30,612 nucleotides of DNA, from the NCBI GenBank assembly GCA_002150815.3, contig NDFF03000198.1, positions 1-30,612 on the forward strand. The letters run 5' to 3'. The position numbers and the translations under genes are program-made. Of the stretch, positions 18,497 to 29,743 are shown piece by piece (within the stretch, counting starts at the first letter, position 1; each line of letters opens with the position of its first letter). Source of the stretch: Grammothele lineata (taxonomy: Eukaryota; Basidiomycota; Agaricomycetes; Polyporales; Polyporaceae). The notes beneath the pieces were generated by a model. That model did no database searches. It saw only the letters and a list, made by a program, of their open reading frames with translations, and was not told the DNA's origin.

Positions 18497-21400
18497 ATGA
18501 GCTCACAGACTCTCAAATGTACAAGATGTCATGCTAGCAAAAATCCTGATGCCTTTCCCCTGTGCACCAGAGCAACAAAATTCCACCAAGCTGGTGAGAG
18601 CACGGCAATTTGCAAAGCTTGCACTGAGAAGAGCAAGTCTATCTGGAAAGCAAGGGAGAAAAAGCGAAAGCGGCAGGAAGAGAACAGCGAAGATTCCGAG
18701 GAGGGTATAAATAGTGATGGGTCAAAGCAGGTGATGTTGTGGGCAAGTTTCGTGCACTGGGTGCTGGAGCTTGGCAAAGGGCGATTCTGTTTGTGCGCGG
18801 ACATCGACATTGAAGGTGTGGGAATGAGGGATGAGCTCGTGAAATGTGCGAAGAGTGTGGTTCAGGCTTTGGGGAAAAGGATGAGGTTACATTAGAAGTA
18901 AGTTCTGTGTCTGTATCTCTTAAATCGGAAACATAAACTATGGTTCTGTGGGTGTAAATCATAGCTATGAGATGAAGAGTAAACAAAAATGCGATGGGGC
19001 AACCGTCCTGACGTTTTCCTGTGCGTAAGCACAGGAACGCGAGCAGAAACTGAAAATTCCAAAGCTTGGACGGCCTACCCGAGACATCCGTAGGATGGCG
19101 CGCTTCGCCTGCGACGGATGGCTGCACATCAACGTCCCGCGAGATGCTATCAATGTCATGCACTTCCATATAAAGCACAACTTTGCGCACCTCCTGTACA
19201 TCAATCTCAAGCTCCTGAATCATTGGAAGGAGTACATACGGAAGAATGCGCAAAGTCAAACGCCTAGACAGGTATGTATTAGTAATTTCCGAGTCTTCCA
19301 CCTTCAAACAACTGTTGCGCATGTACTCACAAGCTCACTCAACCAGATGTGGCGTCATATAGTCCACCATGAGCTGAAAGGCCACCCTGTGGGAAAAGTC
19401 AAAGTTTCTTATCGAGCAAAGGCAGTTTACTACTGGTGGCATGTTGTCTTCCAAGAGTTCTAGCTTCTCGATGAAGATCCCGTAGTATCTGTGTGCAAGT
19501 TTCTTGAAACTAAGGGTGAAGAGAACTTCGTTTCTGTCCTTAAAGTTGAGGCTAAACTAGGAACAGAGGTACTCGACTTTCAACTCGATGACCTCATGAA
19601 AGAATGTGCTACATGGACCCTGGAGCTAGACATGGATTCGACATGTAAGTAGCGATAATATTAACATGTTCCAGCACTCATGCAATTCCAGAGAATACGA
19701 ATGGCCAGAACTTTGAGTTATTCTCTGCTGTGGCTGAAATAAAGGGTTCAGGAGTGCCGCTAGCATTCTTGCTGATCTTCACGAGCAAGGATGCGGCTCC
19801 GCTTATGAAATAGACTGTTCTGGAGTGGTTTCTCTGGCACCTGAAGGATAAAGGTGTAAATTTTAAGTTCACGCTCAGCGACAAGGACCAGTCAGAGATC
19901 AATGCAATGCATTCCATCTGGCCTGCGGTGAAGCACCAGCTGTGCTTTTGGCATGCTCTTCGTGCAGTTAAGCAGCGCCTCGCAAAGAACTGAGAAGCCC
20001 CAGGGCCATATGATGTGAACAAAGCCCATTATGAGTTCAGCTTTATTGATCCAACATTCGTCTCAGCTGCACAATGCGACAATCCTTCCAATGTGGTACG
20101 TGTTTCTTATGGGGGTGTGTAATTAGTAATGTAGCTCACAATGGATTGTAACAGATTCCTCCACCACCTGAGAAGCCAGTCCCTTGAGTCTGACTCCTTG
20201 TCAATGGCCGTCCTTCTGTTATTACCCCATCCATCCTGAAAATCGACCTTCTATCTCGCACTGTTGCACGTGCATTGCAGAAGTCAAATGTCACAAGTGG
20301 TTCTGGTGCTTTGGGTTGCATTCCAGAGAGCTTTGATGTTCAGGAAGCAGCAACATCTGGGGCTGGCCCATCAGCTCTTCCTATGGACAATGGGAGTGAA
20401 CCTACTAAGGTGTGGGATCTTGACGGGAACTCAGGTAGTGGGGAGGAGGTCGAGGCAGCAGATTTTGCAGATGTGGATGGTGATGAAGAGGGCTGTTAGA
20501 ATGAAGAAGATCATATTCTCACAACCAAAGACGACAAAGACTTGTTGGACGAAGACAAATGGGAGAAAGGGAGAGATAAGGATGACTTATGCATCCAGGT
20601 TGACCGCTTCCATCAGCAATAAATTCACCGGCCTTTTCCTGCCTTAGAAAGTCTTAGTGGTCTTAATGTGTCTTGAATCCTCTTTTGGCGCATTTTCACT
20701 CACAAATTCAGACAAATTCAGACAAAATAAGGCAAGTTCAGACACATTAAGACAAGTTCACACAGGAGTTTAGATTGTTAAGGCCAACTAAGGTGAAATA
20801 AGGCAATGCAATTTATTGCTGATGGGCTCGCAGCTGACCATACAAATATTGATGCGGCCTCAGATTCAGCAGAGATGAGTAAAGACAACAATTCTAACGC
20901 ACCTGTCCATCTAGCCCCTGAACAGAGGACAAGTTACCTGTTCTGCCCCCAAGAGCACCATCTCCCAATTCTCTGCCTCTTCACTAAGCATGCCTCACAA
21001 CATTCCCTCATCCTAGAGTGACATAGACAGCTAAGGACAGCCAAGGAAATACACCGTGATACTGTGGATGAAATGTATCGACACTGCCGAACGAACAACT
21101 TGAACGAGATCTGGGCGTACCTGTGAAATGGATGATATCCCAGCTCCCGTTGGAGGCTTTAGGTGCGATCTGCAAATCCAAGGGCTCTCCCGTGCAAGCT
21201 GACGACTATGATGGTTGAGGCATTGTGGAGGAACGTCAAGAGACTATCCCTCTACATGTACAATCGCCCCCACATTGACCTTACTGTTTACACGATTGTC
21301 ACAGACTCTCCCGCCATATCGCCATACACTTTCCGAGCTCGTCTCGACCTCACACGCAGGATGTGCTGCACTTCTGTCGCACTTTCAGCAGGCTTTCAAG

Positions 21401-22267
21401 CGTGCCTGGATCCATCTCAAGAAAGTCCCAATCCGTGGAACATACAAGACCAACCTCAAAATGTTCACTTGCGACTGCGGTTCTCAGATGTACCATGCTT
21501 ACCTTCTATGTAAGCACCTCGTGCAGGCCGCTGACGAACCCCTGGCCCCATGGTGGCCTACAGTGACTTGCTCCCACATCCCTCCCTTCTACATGCTCTC
21601 CACTGCAGGTATGTACCTGCTGTATCCACTTGGGAGGCTCTGCTCAATCTGCTCGTTTTTGCAGCACACTCGGAGATGTCTGGCCAATCAGTGCAAACCC
21701 AGGACCCAGGCTCATTGAAAAATCCTATTGTTGTGAACTCCTCGGATGACGACATTGGGATCCCAGCTGATATTCATAATATACGTTCATCCTCCCCTGT
21801 ATGTCAATTCTACAACTTATTATCTATTGCACAATTAACAAGCACATTTGACTAAACAGATCATGTCTTCTCCTGACAAGGCACCACCTACCGGCAGAGA
21901 TGGTTTGATGCAGACTCGAGCAGGAGGTGGGGCTGGCCTTGAGGTATATTTAACACTCTGAGACCCATATCACTGCATTCTGAGGCATGCACCTCCGTCG
22001 TCCCTAGCTGGATGACCAAGAGACTCTCACTCATGATGCAGTGGAGTGCCGCCTTGCTCGTGCTCAGGAGATCTTTCAGGAGCAACATTCACTTCACCCA
22101 GCAGACTTGAACCTTCAAAATGATCCATTCATGGTGTATGTGATGAAGGCTCTAATGGGGATGCTGTGCTGGGTGGGTGATATTAAGAAGTACGAGAATG
22201 CGTGCACCATGCAGAAGATAAACACAAGCAGGCGTGCAGGCTGGTCTGCAACAACTATGATTGGATA
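18497..22267 (+). pseudogene. Mutator-like (MULE) transposase pseudogene
   Basis: The start (18497) encodes a cysteine cluster, KCTRCHASKN...CKACTEKSK, as in basidiomycete MULE proteins. Next come REQKLKIPKLGRPTRDIRRM, ARFACDGWLHINV (19095), intron 19272-19346, then LDMDST, intron 19645-19691, NTNGQNFELFSAVAEI, KGSGVPLAFLLI, KFTLSDKDQSEINAM and KHQLCFWHALRAVKQRL. These are the MULE core: first Asp near LDMDS, second in LSDKD, and a C..H motif. An acidic stretch and the 216-base foldback follow, then YLFCPQEHHLPI, RDTVDEMYRHCRTNN, ALWRNVKRLSLYMYNRP and a SWIM zinc finger, FTCDCGSQMYHAYLLCKHL (about 21461-21517), plus a tail (CWVGDIKKYENA..TTMIGY) to 22267. At least eleven in-frame stops and one frameshift near 21310 kill it. 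SWIM fingers and MULE cores together are known from plant and fungal Mutator elements. Confidence 0.85.
20610..20825. mobile_element. 216-base foldback/MITE inserted in MULE
   Basis: CCATCAGCAATAAATT at 20610-20625 is repeated exactly in inverted orientation at 20825-20810. Between them are GTCTTA, CCTTATT and TTCAGACA-type motifs (three copies of AATTCAGACAA or similar near 20706-20730) and no coding potential. It separates the acidic part of the MULE gene from the YLFCPQEHH segment, so it was gained by the MULE copy. Its first bases (CATCAG) and the GTCTTAA motifs resemble the ends of the 1.67 kb element at 16683-18353, suggesting related families. A target-site duplication is not evident. 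Confidence 0.6.
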
Positions 22268-22445
22268 TAAGGCTGCACACGGGTACGGGTGGCTGCGCGG
22301 ATACCCGCCGCTGTACCTGTGAGGCGCCTATGGGTAGGTGAGTCATGGGTATAGGCGCACGTGGGTACATACACCCACGGCTCCGGGTAGCAGCCCTTGG
22401 GGGCGACCTACCCGTGGCAGGTAACCCGTGCATAATAGTTACCAA
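22268..22445. repeat. GGGTA-rich left arm
   Basis: GGGTA, GGGTAC or their complements occur about a dozen times, many as near-palindromes such as CGGGTACGGGTGGC and GATACCCGCC. The composition and position match the right arm at 29744-29953. The arm begins within the codons that would extend the MULE tail. Confidence 0.6.
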
Positions 22446-22791
22446 TTTCACTTAGAATGCCATAAATATGTAATGCTAGCTGGCGTGTTTCATTTGTGCG
22501 GCAGTGTTTTTGTCCTGAGGCCCGTGTGGCAGCTAAACCGAGGCAAACATTTGCGTGCTGCAGCTCGTTTCGGCTATTGCCGGGCCAAAGCGCCCATCCC
22601 CTCGTGAGGCATGTGCAGTCTTCTCCCTTCAGCCGGAGTGCTGTTGTTGAATATTATATGAGGACACTATTGTGCGTGTACAGATCAATGAGAACTTGTT
22701 ATATTTCACGGATCGTGCGGGTGATCCACACCGAGAGAGGCTATATCTCAGATCTAATTCTTAAGTACTGTACACTAGCTAGTTACTAGTA

Positions 22792-23937
22792 CTAGTAGCT
22801 GTCCATATCGGAGTTGTCTGCATCATCCGTACCATTATACCAATCGTCGTCGCTATCGCTATCCCTAACCGTAATGAGAGAGGGCATTGAGTCTGAAGAC
22901 TCGTACCCTGAGTCATCGGCACTGGCATAATCTAAGGCGACACGCACAGGTGGCTGAACTGGGGGAGTGGCGAAGCGCGTGGCAAGGTAGCCCATCCCAC
23001 ACAGAGAGTACTCGCGCGTCCTGTTCCACCATCGTGTGCTCGAGTGCGACGTACTGGCTGTTCCCTATGAGGTAAAGAATAAGTGATATTGTTGTCGGGC
23101 ACATGTAAGCCTGAGCATTACAGAAGGACTTACAACGGGTGTCGTTAGGACGCTCCAGAATCAGCCACGCGGCGTCAGACGAGTCCTGGATGAAGCAGGC
23201 GAGTGTCGGAGACGTGAAGGTTCCCTAGGTTGGTGTGAATAGGTTGCCATGGAACGCAAATGAGCGAAATATGAAGCATACCTGAGGGAGAGCATTATGA
23301 ACCCATTCTACCAGTTCGATAAACTCCTGCCTGACGCGCGCTGAGGTCATATGCCGTTTGAGCGAGGCGAGTGCCAGAAGTCGTGCTGCAAAGACCTCGT
23401 AAATCGTGCTGTTGTCGTGGGTGCGTCTGGTAGCGAAAGCCCGGTAGGCGAGCGCGAGGTCGAGGAGGAGATGGACGTGCTCGGAGTCGAGACCGAGTGT
23501 ATGCAGGACATCGCCACCCTGCACAAAGAATGAGATCAACGGATCCCATGACATGGCGTGCAGGGTCTTAAGGTCGCATATGGGCAGGAAGATCTACGGG
23601 GAAGTTTCGTCAGCACAAAAAGCTTGATGCGGAGAAGGAACATAGACGTTACATCGAATTTGCTCCCTCCAGGTTCGCCCAGCCCCAGCAGAATATACAT
23701 GAGATTAGAAGGGAGGGGCTTGTCCCAGCTAGCAGCAGTAGGGGACAGCGTTGCATTGCTCGTGAGCTGGAGCGTGATCACAATTGTGGAGGGTAGGGCA
23801 GCGTTGCGATCTGGGAGAGGCGCACCCGCATCGGTGAGTGTGATGGCGAATGCTGGTGGGGGCACAGTGCAGCCAGTGACTTGGGCTAGTGGCGCGTCGG
23901 GATCGCGGGGGCGCATCGCAATCATGAATGAAGACAT
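22792..23937 (-). CDS. Unknown spliced gene between the hAT ends
   Basis: Exons on the minus strand: 23937-23653 (MSSFMIAMRPRDPDAP...), intron 23652-23594 (GTAACG ... CTGAC ... TAG), 23593-23282 (IFLPICDLKTLHAMSWDPLI, SFFVQGGDVLHTLGL, EHVHLLLDLALAYRAFATRR, ARLLALASLKRHMTSARVRQ, EFIELVEWVHNALPQ), intron 23281-23225, 23224-23134 (GTFTSPTLACFIQDSSDAAW, LILERPNDTR), intron 23133-23065, last exon 23064-22792 ending in an Asp/Ser-rich tail (SDSDDDWYNGTDDADNSDMD). The middle exon is strongly helical. I do not recognise a domain. The last exon's acidic frame is offset by one base from the frame the splice sites dictate, so there is either a misplaced intron or a frameshift. More 5' coding sequence may reach an ATG at 24488 (MAIPPQKLRLMTPNGQHVLG). 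Confidence 0.45.
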
Positions 23938-24488
23938 GGCGGAGTGGGGCGTGACAGTAGTGAGCCGCGCAGATGTGCGTGCGGTGGGGAGAGCTCAGAG
24001 TACGCACTTTATACACATTAACGATTGGCGCGAGCGAGGCTTTGCACCTCTCCAGTCTCGACTGGAAACCCTCCTGTGTCCCGCCCTGCTAGACCCCTCC
24101 CAGGTCCTCCGTCTGCATGCCCCGCGTATCTGTGTGGTGTCGGCCATCAGAGGGTGTCGGGACTCGGACTTGGAGACACTCTTGGAACTCCTCGTTGCTT
24201 GACGCCCAAAAAACCCGTCTTCGTCCTAGCGCAATGTGCGGCCATGCGCCTACCTCAGTGCACATTGCGCAATCCCACGGACGATGGAGATGGTGTCGCG
24301 CACGTCGTGCAACATGCACTGCTAGTGCACTGCACAACACTTTCTGCGGGATCGTGCAGACGGGTTAAATAGAAGATAATTAGACATATTGCAAACTCAC
24401 ATGACAGGTAAGACCTCCGCATCGCCTCTCCGAGGACATGCTGACCATTTGGGGTCATGAGGCGCAGCTTTTGAGGCGGGATGGCCAT
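23938..24488 (-). other. Possible 5' exons of the unknown minus-strand gene
   Basis: A frame from the ATG at 24488 (MAIPPQKLRLMTPNGQHVLG, then EAMRRSYLS) ends at a GTGAGT donor near 24402. Downstream, HDVRDTISIVRGIAQCAL is encoded around 24320-24262. Both look like real protein, but no combination of splice sites I tried keeps phase. They may form a separate small gene. Confidence 0.25.
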
Positions 24489-25473
24489 TCGATTTTTCCA
24501 GATAAGGAATTGATGGCGGGACGACTGTTGGTAGTCCTACTCATGTGCGGGCGCTCCGGTCCAAGATAACGATCCTCGCACTATCAAAACATTAGTAGCA
24601 CAGCCATCAGGAGGGAGCGGAGCCTAAGAGATGAGGGCAAGAGCATAGACGGAGGCCAGGTGAGGGTTGCGAGGACGCAGCAAGGATAGCCTGCGGCTCG
24701 TGGCGGCAGGGCGGCTCTATTAACGGGTGCTTCTTCGTGGGAGGTAGTCTTTGCAGCCGGACGTAAACAAATTATAGACGCCCAACTTGATCGCGTCACC
24801 CACTTTTGCAACTCCCTAATCTCCTGCTTGTCGTGTCCTCCTCTCCTTCAGCACTCGTGTTCTGAGCACCATCCTGATCCCTCTCTTTTTCCTTTTACTG
24901 CCATATTGTGCCCTCCTTTCCGCATGGCAAACACCGGCGCATTGCCCAGGGCCCACCACAGTGCACGGAACCATTCCTCATCAAGAGGCTCCCGCAGGCC
25001 CAGAAGAACACCTTCTACATCCCAGTGCACGCGTAATTTCTGGGTGAGTCATCTAATTGGATTTTCCTCTGGGCTGACTGGGCCTCCTTTGCAATTGAGG
25101 TCTGTTGATTCGTGGAGGTGGGCTGCATACGGGCCGGTACGTTCGAAGCTATTCCTGCTCGAGCATATATGCGTGAAATCCTCACCTCTGAACCCTAGTA
25201 CAGGACGTGCAACGTTCAGCATGTGTGCTAATCAAGGAGCATGCGGCAAATCACAACAGCTCCAACTCGAAGACGGCTCATTCAGGACATTGGAGGGAGT
25301 CCGGGTTCGGAGCTGGACTCAGAATCTGAGTTCCAGCATAGACGGCTCTATGCGCGAGGAGATATAAGGCACGCATGGCTTCGATTTCCACTTAGAGTTC
25401 GCCGCCCCTTAGTCGCACTCTTCGCCTGCTTGTCTCATCTATCTAGTGCTGCTCGCCCTAAGCCATCCAAGCC
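24489..25473. other. Region between divergent genes, no firm gene
   Basis: This is the presumed shared 5' region of the divergent minus-strand gene and the hAT transposase. Plus-strand frames at 24828-25367 and 25241-25864 look spliced in places (a GTGAGT donor near 25044), but the peptides show no motif. No promoter element is called. Confidence 0.3.
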
Positions 25474-28400
25474 ATGGCCCACCGTGGACGGAACAAACAC
25501 CGTCTCAGCCTGCCCTCCGCTTCCCAGCACTCGCGCTCAGTCCCCAGCGATCCCGACGTCTCCGACGATGGCCCCCACTCCAAATGTCTCCGGAGTGACG
25601 CGGCTCTCGACACTGGCAGCGAGGACGACACCGCTCCTAGCTCAGCTCTCTCCAGCACGCCACGCTCCAAGCACTCAGTCCCGCCCACATCAGATGCAGA
25701 GGACGACGCGGGCTCAGACTTCGACATCGATGATCAAGCCGCCGACAAGCTCGACGATGCGCTCGAGTCAATTAAGGCGCGCACAGACGACGCAGCTGTG
25801 GGCATCCAAGGTGAGGTCGCTAGCGCAGACCACCAACGCTTCCAATGTCGCTATGGCCATATGACTCCCCACGAGGCTCTCGGTGAGTACTCTGACGTAT
25901 GAGGTTAATCCCTGTCGCTTACGCATGTACCCTTGTAGACGCAATGAAGAAGAAGTGGCACTCTGTTCTGTACAAGCATTTCTCCTCGCCTGAGGTTTTT
26001 CAGGGCGACGACGGCTCTATTTGGCACACTTTCGTGTGCAAGAAGTGAGTGCTCCTACAATCTACATGATCCACACGTAACTGACGCGAGTTACGAACAC
26101 CTCCAGGCACCCGCACGTTGTGTTGTAACGTCGCCCATACAACCCCTCGACCGGCAACTTCTCCTGGCATGTCGAGTCGTGCAAGCCAGAGGTTACCCCG
26201 GAGTCGGAGTCTATCCAACGATTCCTCTCCGGGGTAACCCACTCACCCACTTGCCTCCGCTACCACTTGGCGATGTGGTGTGCGTGCAACCATTGGCCGT
26301 TCGTCGTAGTTGAAGACAAACACTTCCGCATCATCTTGTACATGCTGTACAAGGAGGTGCAGATCCCGTCTCGTATGACTGTGTCACACGACATCCACGC
26401 GATCCTGGACCTCGCGAAGGCGCGTCTCATCACACATCTCCAGGTGAGAATTCTATTCTGTCGTCTGAGTTCGCATTCTCACACAGCCTGAGCTTGTAGG
26501 AGTATTCGGGGCGTATTCACCTGTGTGTTGACGGGTGGACGTCCCCCAACATGATCGCCTTTTTGGGGGTGACCGCGCACTGGGTCGCCAACGGTGCCGG
26601 CCATCATGTTATTCTCGATTTCATCAAGTGCGTGTTCGTCTTATCAGATACTCTTGCAATACTGATCTGCTTTGCGTGGTACAGGCTTACGAAGGCGCAC
26701 ACAGGTGAATACCTCGCCAAGAAGCTCATCCAATCCTTGGATGCCTTCGGCATCAAAGAGAAGGTACGCTCGGAGTGCGCGAGCATTTAACTATTGCTCA
26801 CCCACACCTTCTAGATCATGGCCATCACATGTAACAATGCGGATAACAACAGCACGATGCTCGATGCGCTCGAGCGCGAGATCGCCACCTTCCGCGGGCA
26901 CGAAATGCGCGTCCACTGCTTCGGGCATGTGCTTAACCTCGTAGTCAAAGTAAGTTCGCACTGCCAAACATTTCCATCACACTAGTAACTGATTGTTGTC
27001 TCGCGGCGCCTCTCCTAACAGGCCATCTTGTCCGTGTTCGCTAAACCGCGCCGTTCCCGCAAGCGCAAGGCCGCGCACGCGAATGGCGGCTTGGGGCCGA
27101 CTGGGGCTGACGAGGAAGACGCTGATGCGTCCTCTTCAGATGCCAAGGGCAACAACGACGCCGACGAGCCTGAACCTGACGCGGAAGATGCCAACGACAA
27201 GCAGATTGAGCGCCGTCTCGAGCGTCGTCTGCGAGACCTGGAGGATGGCGACGCGGAGGAGGAGGACGACTCTGACAATGATGGTGCTGACCAGGCTCCC
27301 GATCAAAATCGGGAGGTTGCAGATGAACAAGAACTTGACGACTTGGAGTCGGATGCCGCATCCCCCGCCCCTGTGAAGATCAGCGCAAAGAAGCGTAGCC
27401 AAGGGATCCTGGCTTTTGAGAAGGTGTGTCCGTGATCTGTCAGAGTAGTCTGTAATTTCAGGTGAGACTCATATTGACTGGCTTTGCCCGCAGGTTCTCA
27501 AACTGTCCAACAAAGTCTGGAACAGTCCCGTGGTACGTGCAGAGCTCGCAGTCCTGGCCCGAAAGGAGGGCCACAATAGCGAGGTCCTTATTCAGGCCAT
27601 CAAGACGCGTTGGAACACCGTGACGGACGTCCTCAAGCACACTCATGATCTGTGCGATGTCCTGAACGATCTCTGCAGCAAGAGCACTTTCAATAAGGCC
27701 GGCGGTGTGCGGCTCAAGCGCTTCAAGATATCCGAGCATGAGTGGGCCATTCTCCGCCAGCTTCATCGTCTCCTCAATGTGAGTAATCTGCCGTCCTTCC
27801 AATGCCAACTGGCCAGACTCACGACACGCACCCAGCCCTTTCTCTATGCAACTGTCGAAGTCTCCTCCAGCGGACACGCCCTAGTCCACAAGGTTATCCC
27901 CATCATGGATGTACTTATAAAACATCTCGACGCCTTCAAGGACAATGCCACGCTGCCGCCCGTCGTTCACGACGGTGCCTGGCGTGGGCTCGCTATCATG
28001 AACAAGTACTACTCACGCACCGACGAGAGCCCCATACACCGCATCGTGATGAGTAAGAGCAACACTCCAGCCCATTCAATTCTAGTTCACACGCTCACAA
28101 CCTTCGTGCCAGTCCTCAAACCTTCGTACAAGCTCACGTACTTCAATCAAGAGAATTGGGAGCCCGACTGGCAAGTCGAAGCCCTCCGCCTCTTCAAGGA
28201 GGTCTGGGTGCGCGACTACAAACCGCAGTCGACCCCCGACTCCGATAACCCACGCTGATGCCCCTCTATGCCTCGCGAGGGGTTCCTCAATGTTACCTTG
28301 CGCAGCAAGGCACTTCCTTCAGTACGTGTTACAATGCTGTGCAATCTTATCCAACTCGCGCTGACATCGCGCTCTGCTGATGCGAAATTGGCAGACCCAG

Positions 28401-29235
28401 GCTCTTTTTGCAGGTCTCAACAAGGGCAAGGAGCGCACAGCTGCTGGGGCTGACGTGCTCGAGAACTACTTACGTACGCCCGTTCTTGAGGACCTTCAGA
28501 ACCCACTTGCGTGGTGGGAGCTCAAACGGGAGTCCGACGATCCTCAGATCGCTGCGCTTGGGTGCATGGTGATCGACTACCTTGGAGTCCCTGATATGTG
28601 CTTTGTCTCCTCACTTATACGCGCTAGATTGATTATTTATTCGACAGCTACCTCGACTGATGCTGAACGAGCATTTAGTTGCGGATGGCTGACCGTCTCC
28701 CGTCTCCGACACTCCCTCGCTGATAAGACCGTCCGCATGGGCATGCTCTTGGGCTCCTGGGCGTGGATCGACGGGATCGTTCAGGAAGACGTCGCCGTTG
28801 ACATGATCAAGGAGCATGCGAAGTCTACGGTGGCCACCGCCTCTGCTCGTCATTCCGCGATGACAAGTGGCAACAGCGGCTTGAAAGCGGGGCCATCGAA
28901 GTCAGCAGCTGGCTCGACGTCCACCAGCAAGGCTAGCAGTTCGAAGAAAGGTGCGCACTCATTTCAACTCCCTCCCGAAGTTTCCGCACCCTCCGTCACT
29001 AACCTCTGTGTGGTCTCGTAGCTCTACCCCGCCCGCAGGCCTCCAAGTTGACCAAGTCCAAGGGATCGAGCGCACATAAGAAACCTGCGGTCAACTCGTC
29101 AGGGTGAGTGAAAGCCATGTTATTATGGACGAGCGGGTGAACTAACGGCCTCTCAGGAAGGGTAAAGGGCATGCGCAGCCAGATGACGAAGATGTTGTTT
29201 TTGTACCGGAGCCCACCATCGAGATTCCCGAGTAA
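25474..29235 (+). pseudogene. hAT-family transposase, nearly intact
   Basis: Exons: 25474-25882, 25939-26044, 26107-26443, 26500-26627, 26685-26763, 26815-26949, 27022-27423, 27494-27778, 27836-28052, 28113-28255; then, after an unresolved junction, 28414-28593, 28648-28950, 29022-29103, 29157-29235. Phases agree throughout the first ten exons (747 codons). Features in order: Ser/Asp-rich N-terminus; BED-like DNA-binding segment (KKKWHSVLYKHF, WHVESCKPEV); LCVDGWTSPNMIAFLGVTAH with the first catalytic Asp; AITCNNADNNSTM where the second is expected; HCFGHVLNLVVK; a long acidic insert (27100-27380); TRWNTVTDVL; NPLAWWELKRES; and the C-terminal dimerisation block ATSTDAERAFSCGWLTVSRL. This is the standard hAT layout. 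Defects: TAA at 26126-26128 (codon 179), TGA at 28256-28258 before the C-terminal block, a donor reading ATATGT at 28594, and Asn in place of the second Asp. Confidence 0.85.
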
Positions 29236-29432
29236 GTATCCAGGTTCCATAGTCTTAACAGTGAAGAATATGTACACCTGTCTTAGAGATTGATAACATG
29301 TTGAATGCTCCTTTGTACCCGCCCTCTGTGCTCGTCATATGACAAATTGAATGCCTTGTGAGCTCCTCACTTCTGCCATTGCAAATCGCGATTAGGTATG
29401 CCGCATGTGCCATGCACATTGTGAGTTGCATT
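29236..29432. other. 3' flank of hAT gene
   Basis: Short sequence between the hAT stop codon and the minisatellite. No canonical AATAAA was found and no gene is supported. Confidence 0.4.
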
Positions 29433-29603
29433 GGACTTGCGCGCACGCATTTGTTTCTCGGACTTGCACGCACACGTTTGTACGTCGGACTTGCGTGCGT
29501 GTTCAAGTTCGTACATCAATCTTACGCACGCGCGTTCATATTTCAGCCTCGCGCACGCGTGCAATTGTAGGTCTGTCTCGCGCGCACATGTTTGTACTTA
29601 TGC
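29433..29603. repeat. 27-base minisatellite
   Basis: GGACTTGC starts at 29433, 29460 and 29487, giving a 27-base period with the unit GGACTTGCRCGCACRCRTTT followed by GT and a variable end. Three to four more degenerate units (CGCACGCG..TTCATATTTC, CGCGCACGCGTGCAATTGTA, CTCGCGCGCACATGTTTGTA) extend to about 29603. Alternating purine-pyrimidine GCGCAC tracts give it Z-DNA-like character. Confidence 0.65.
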
Positions 29604-29743
29604 TATGCACAGTGCACACTGCAGTGTAGCGCCGCACGTGCTGGTATGGACTCTAAATTGCTTCACATTGCTCGTGCTCCTCATGCACCACCCACGGCAT
29701 GAGATTAGCACTCATTTCAAGAGGTAACAAGGCAAAATATATT

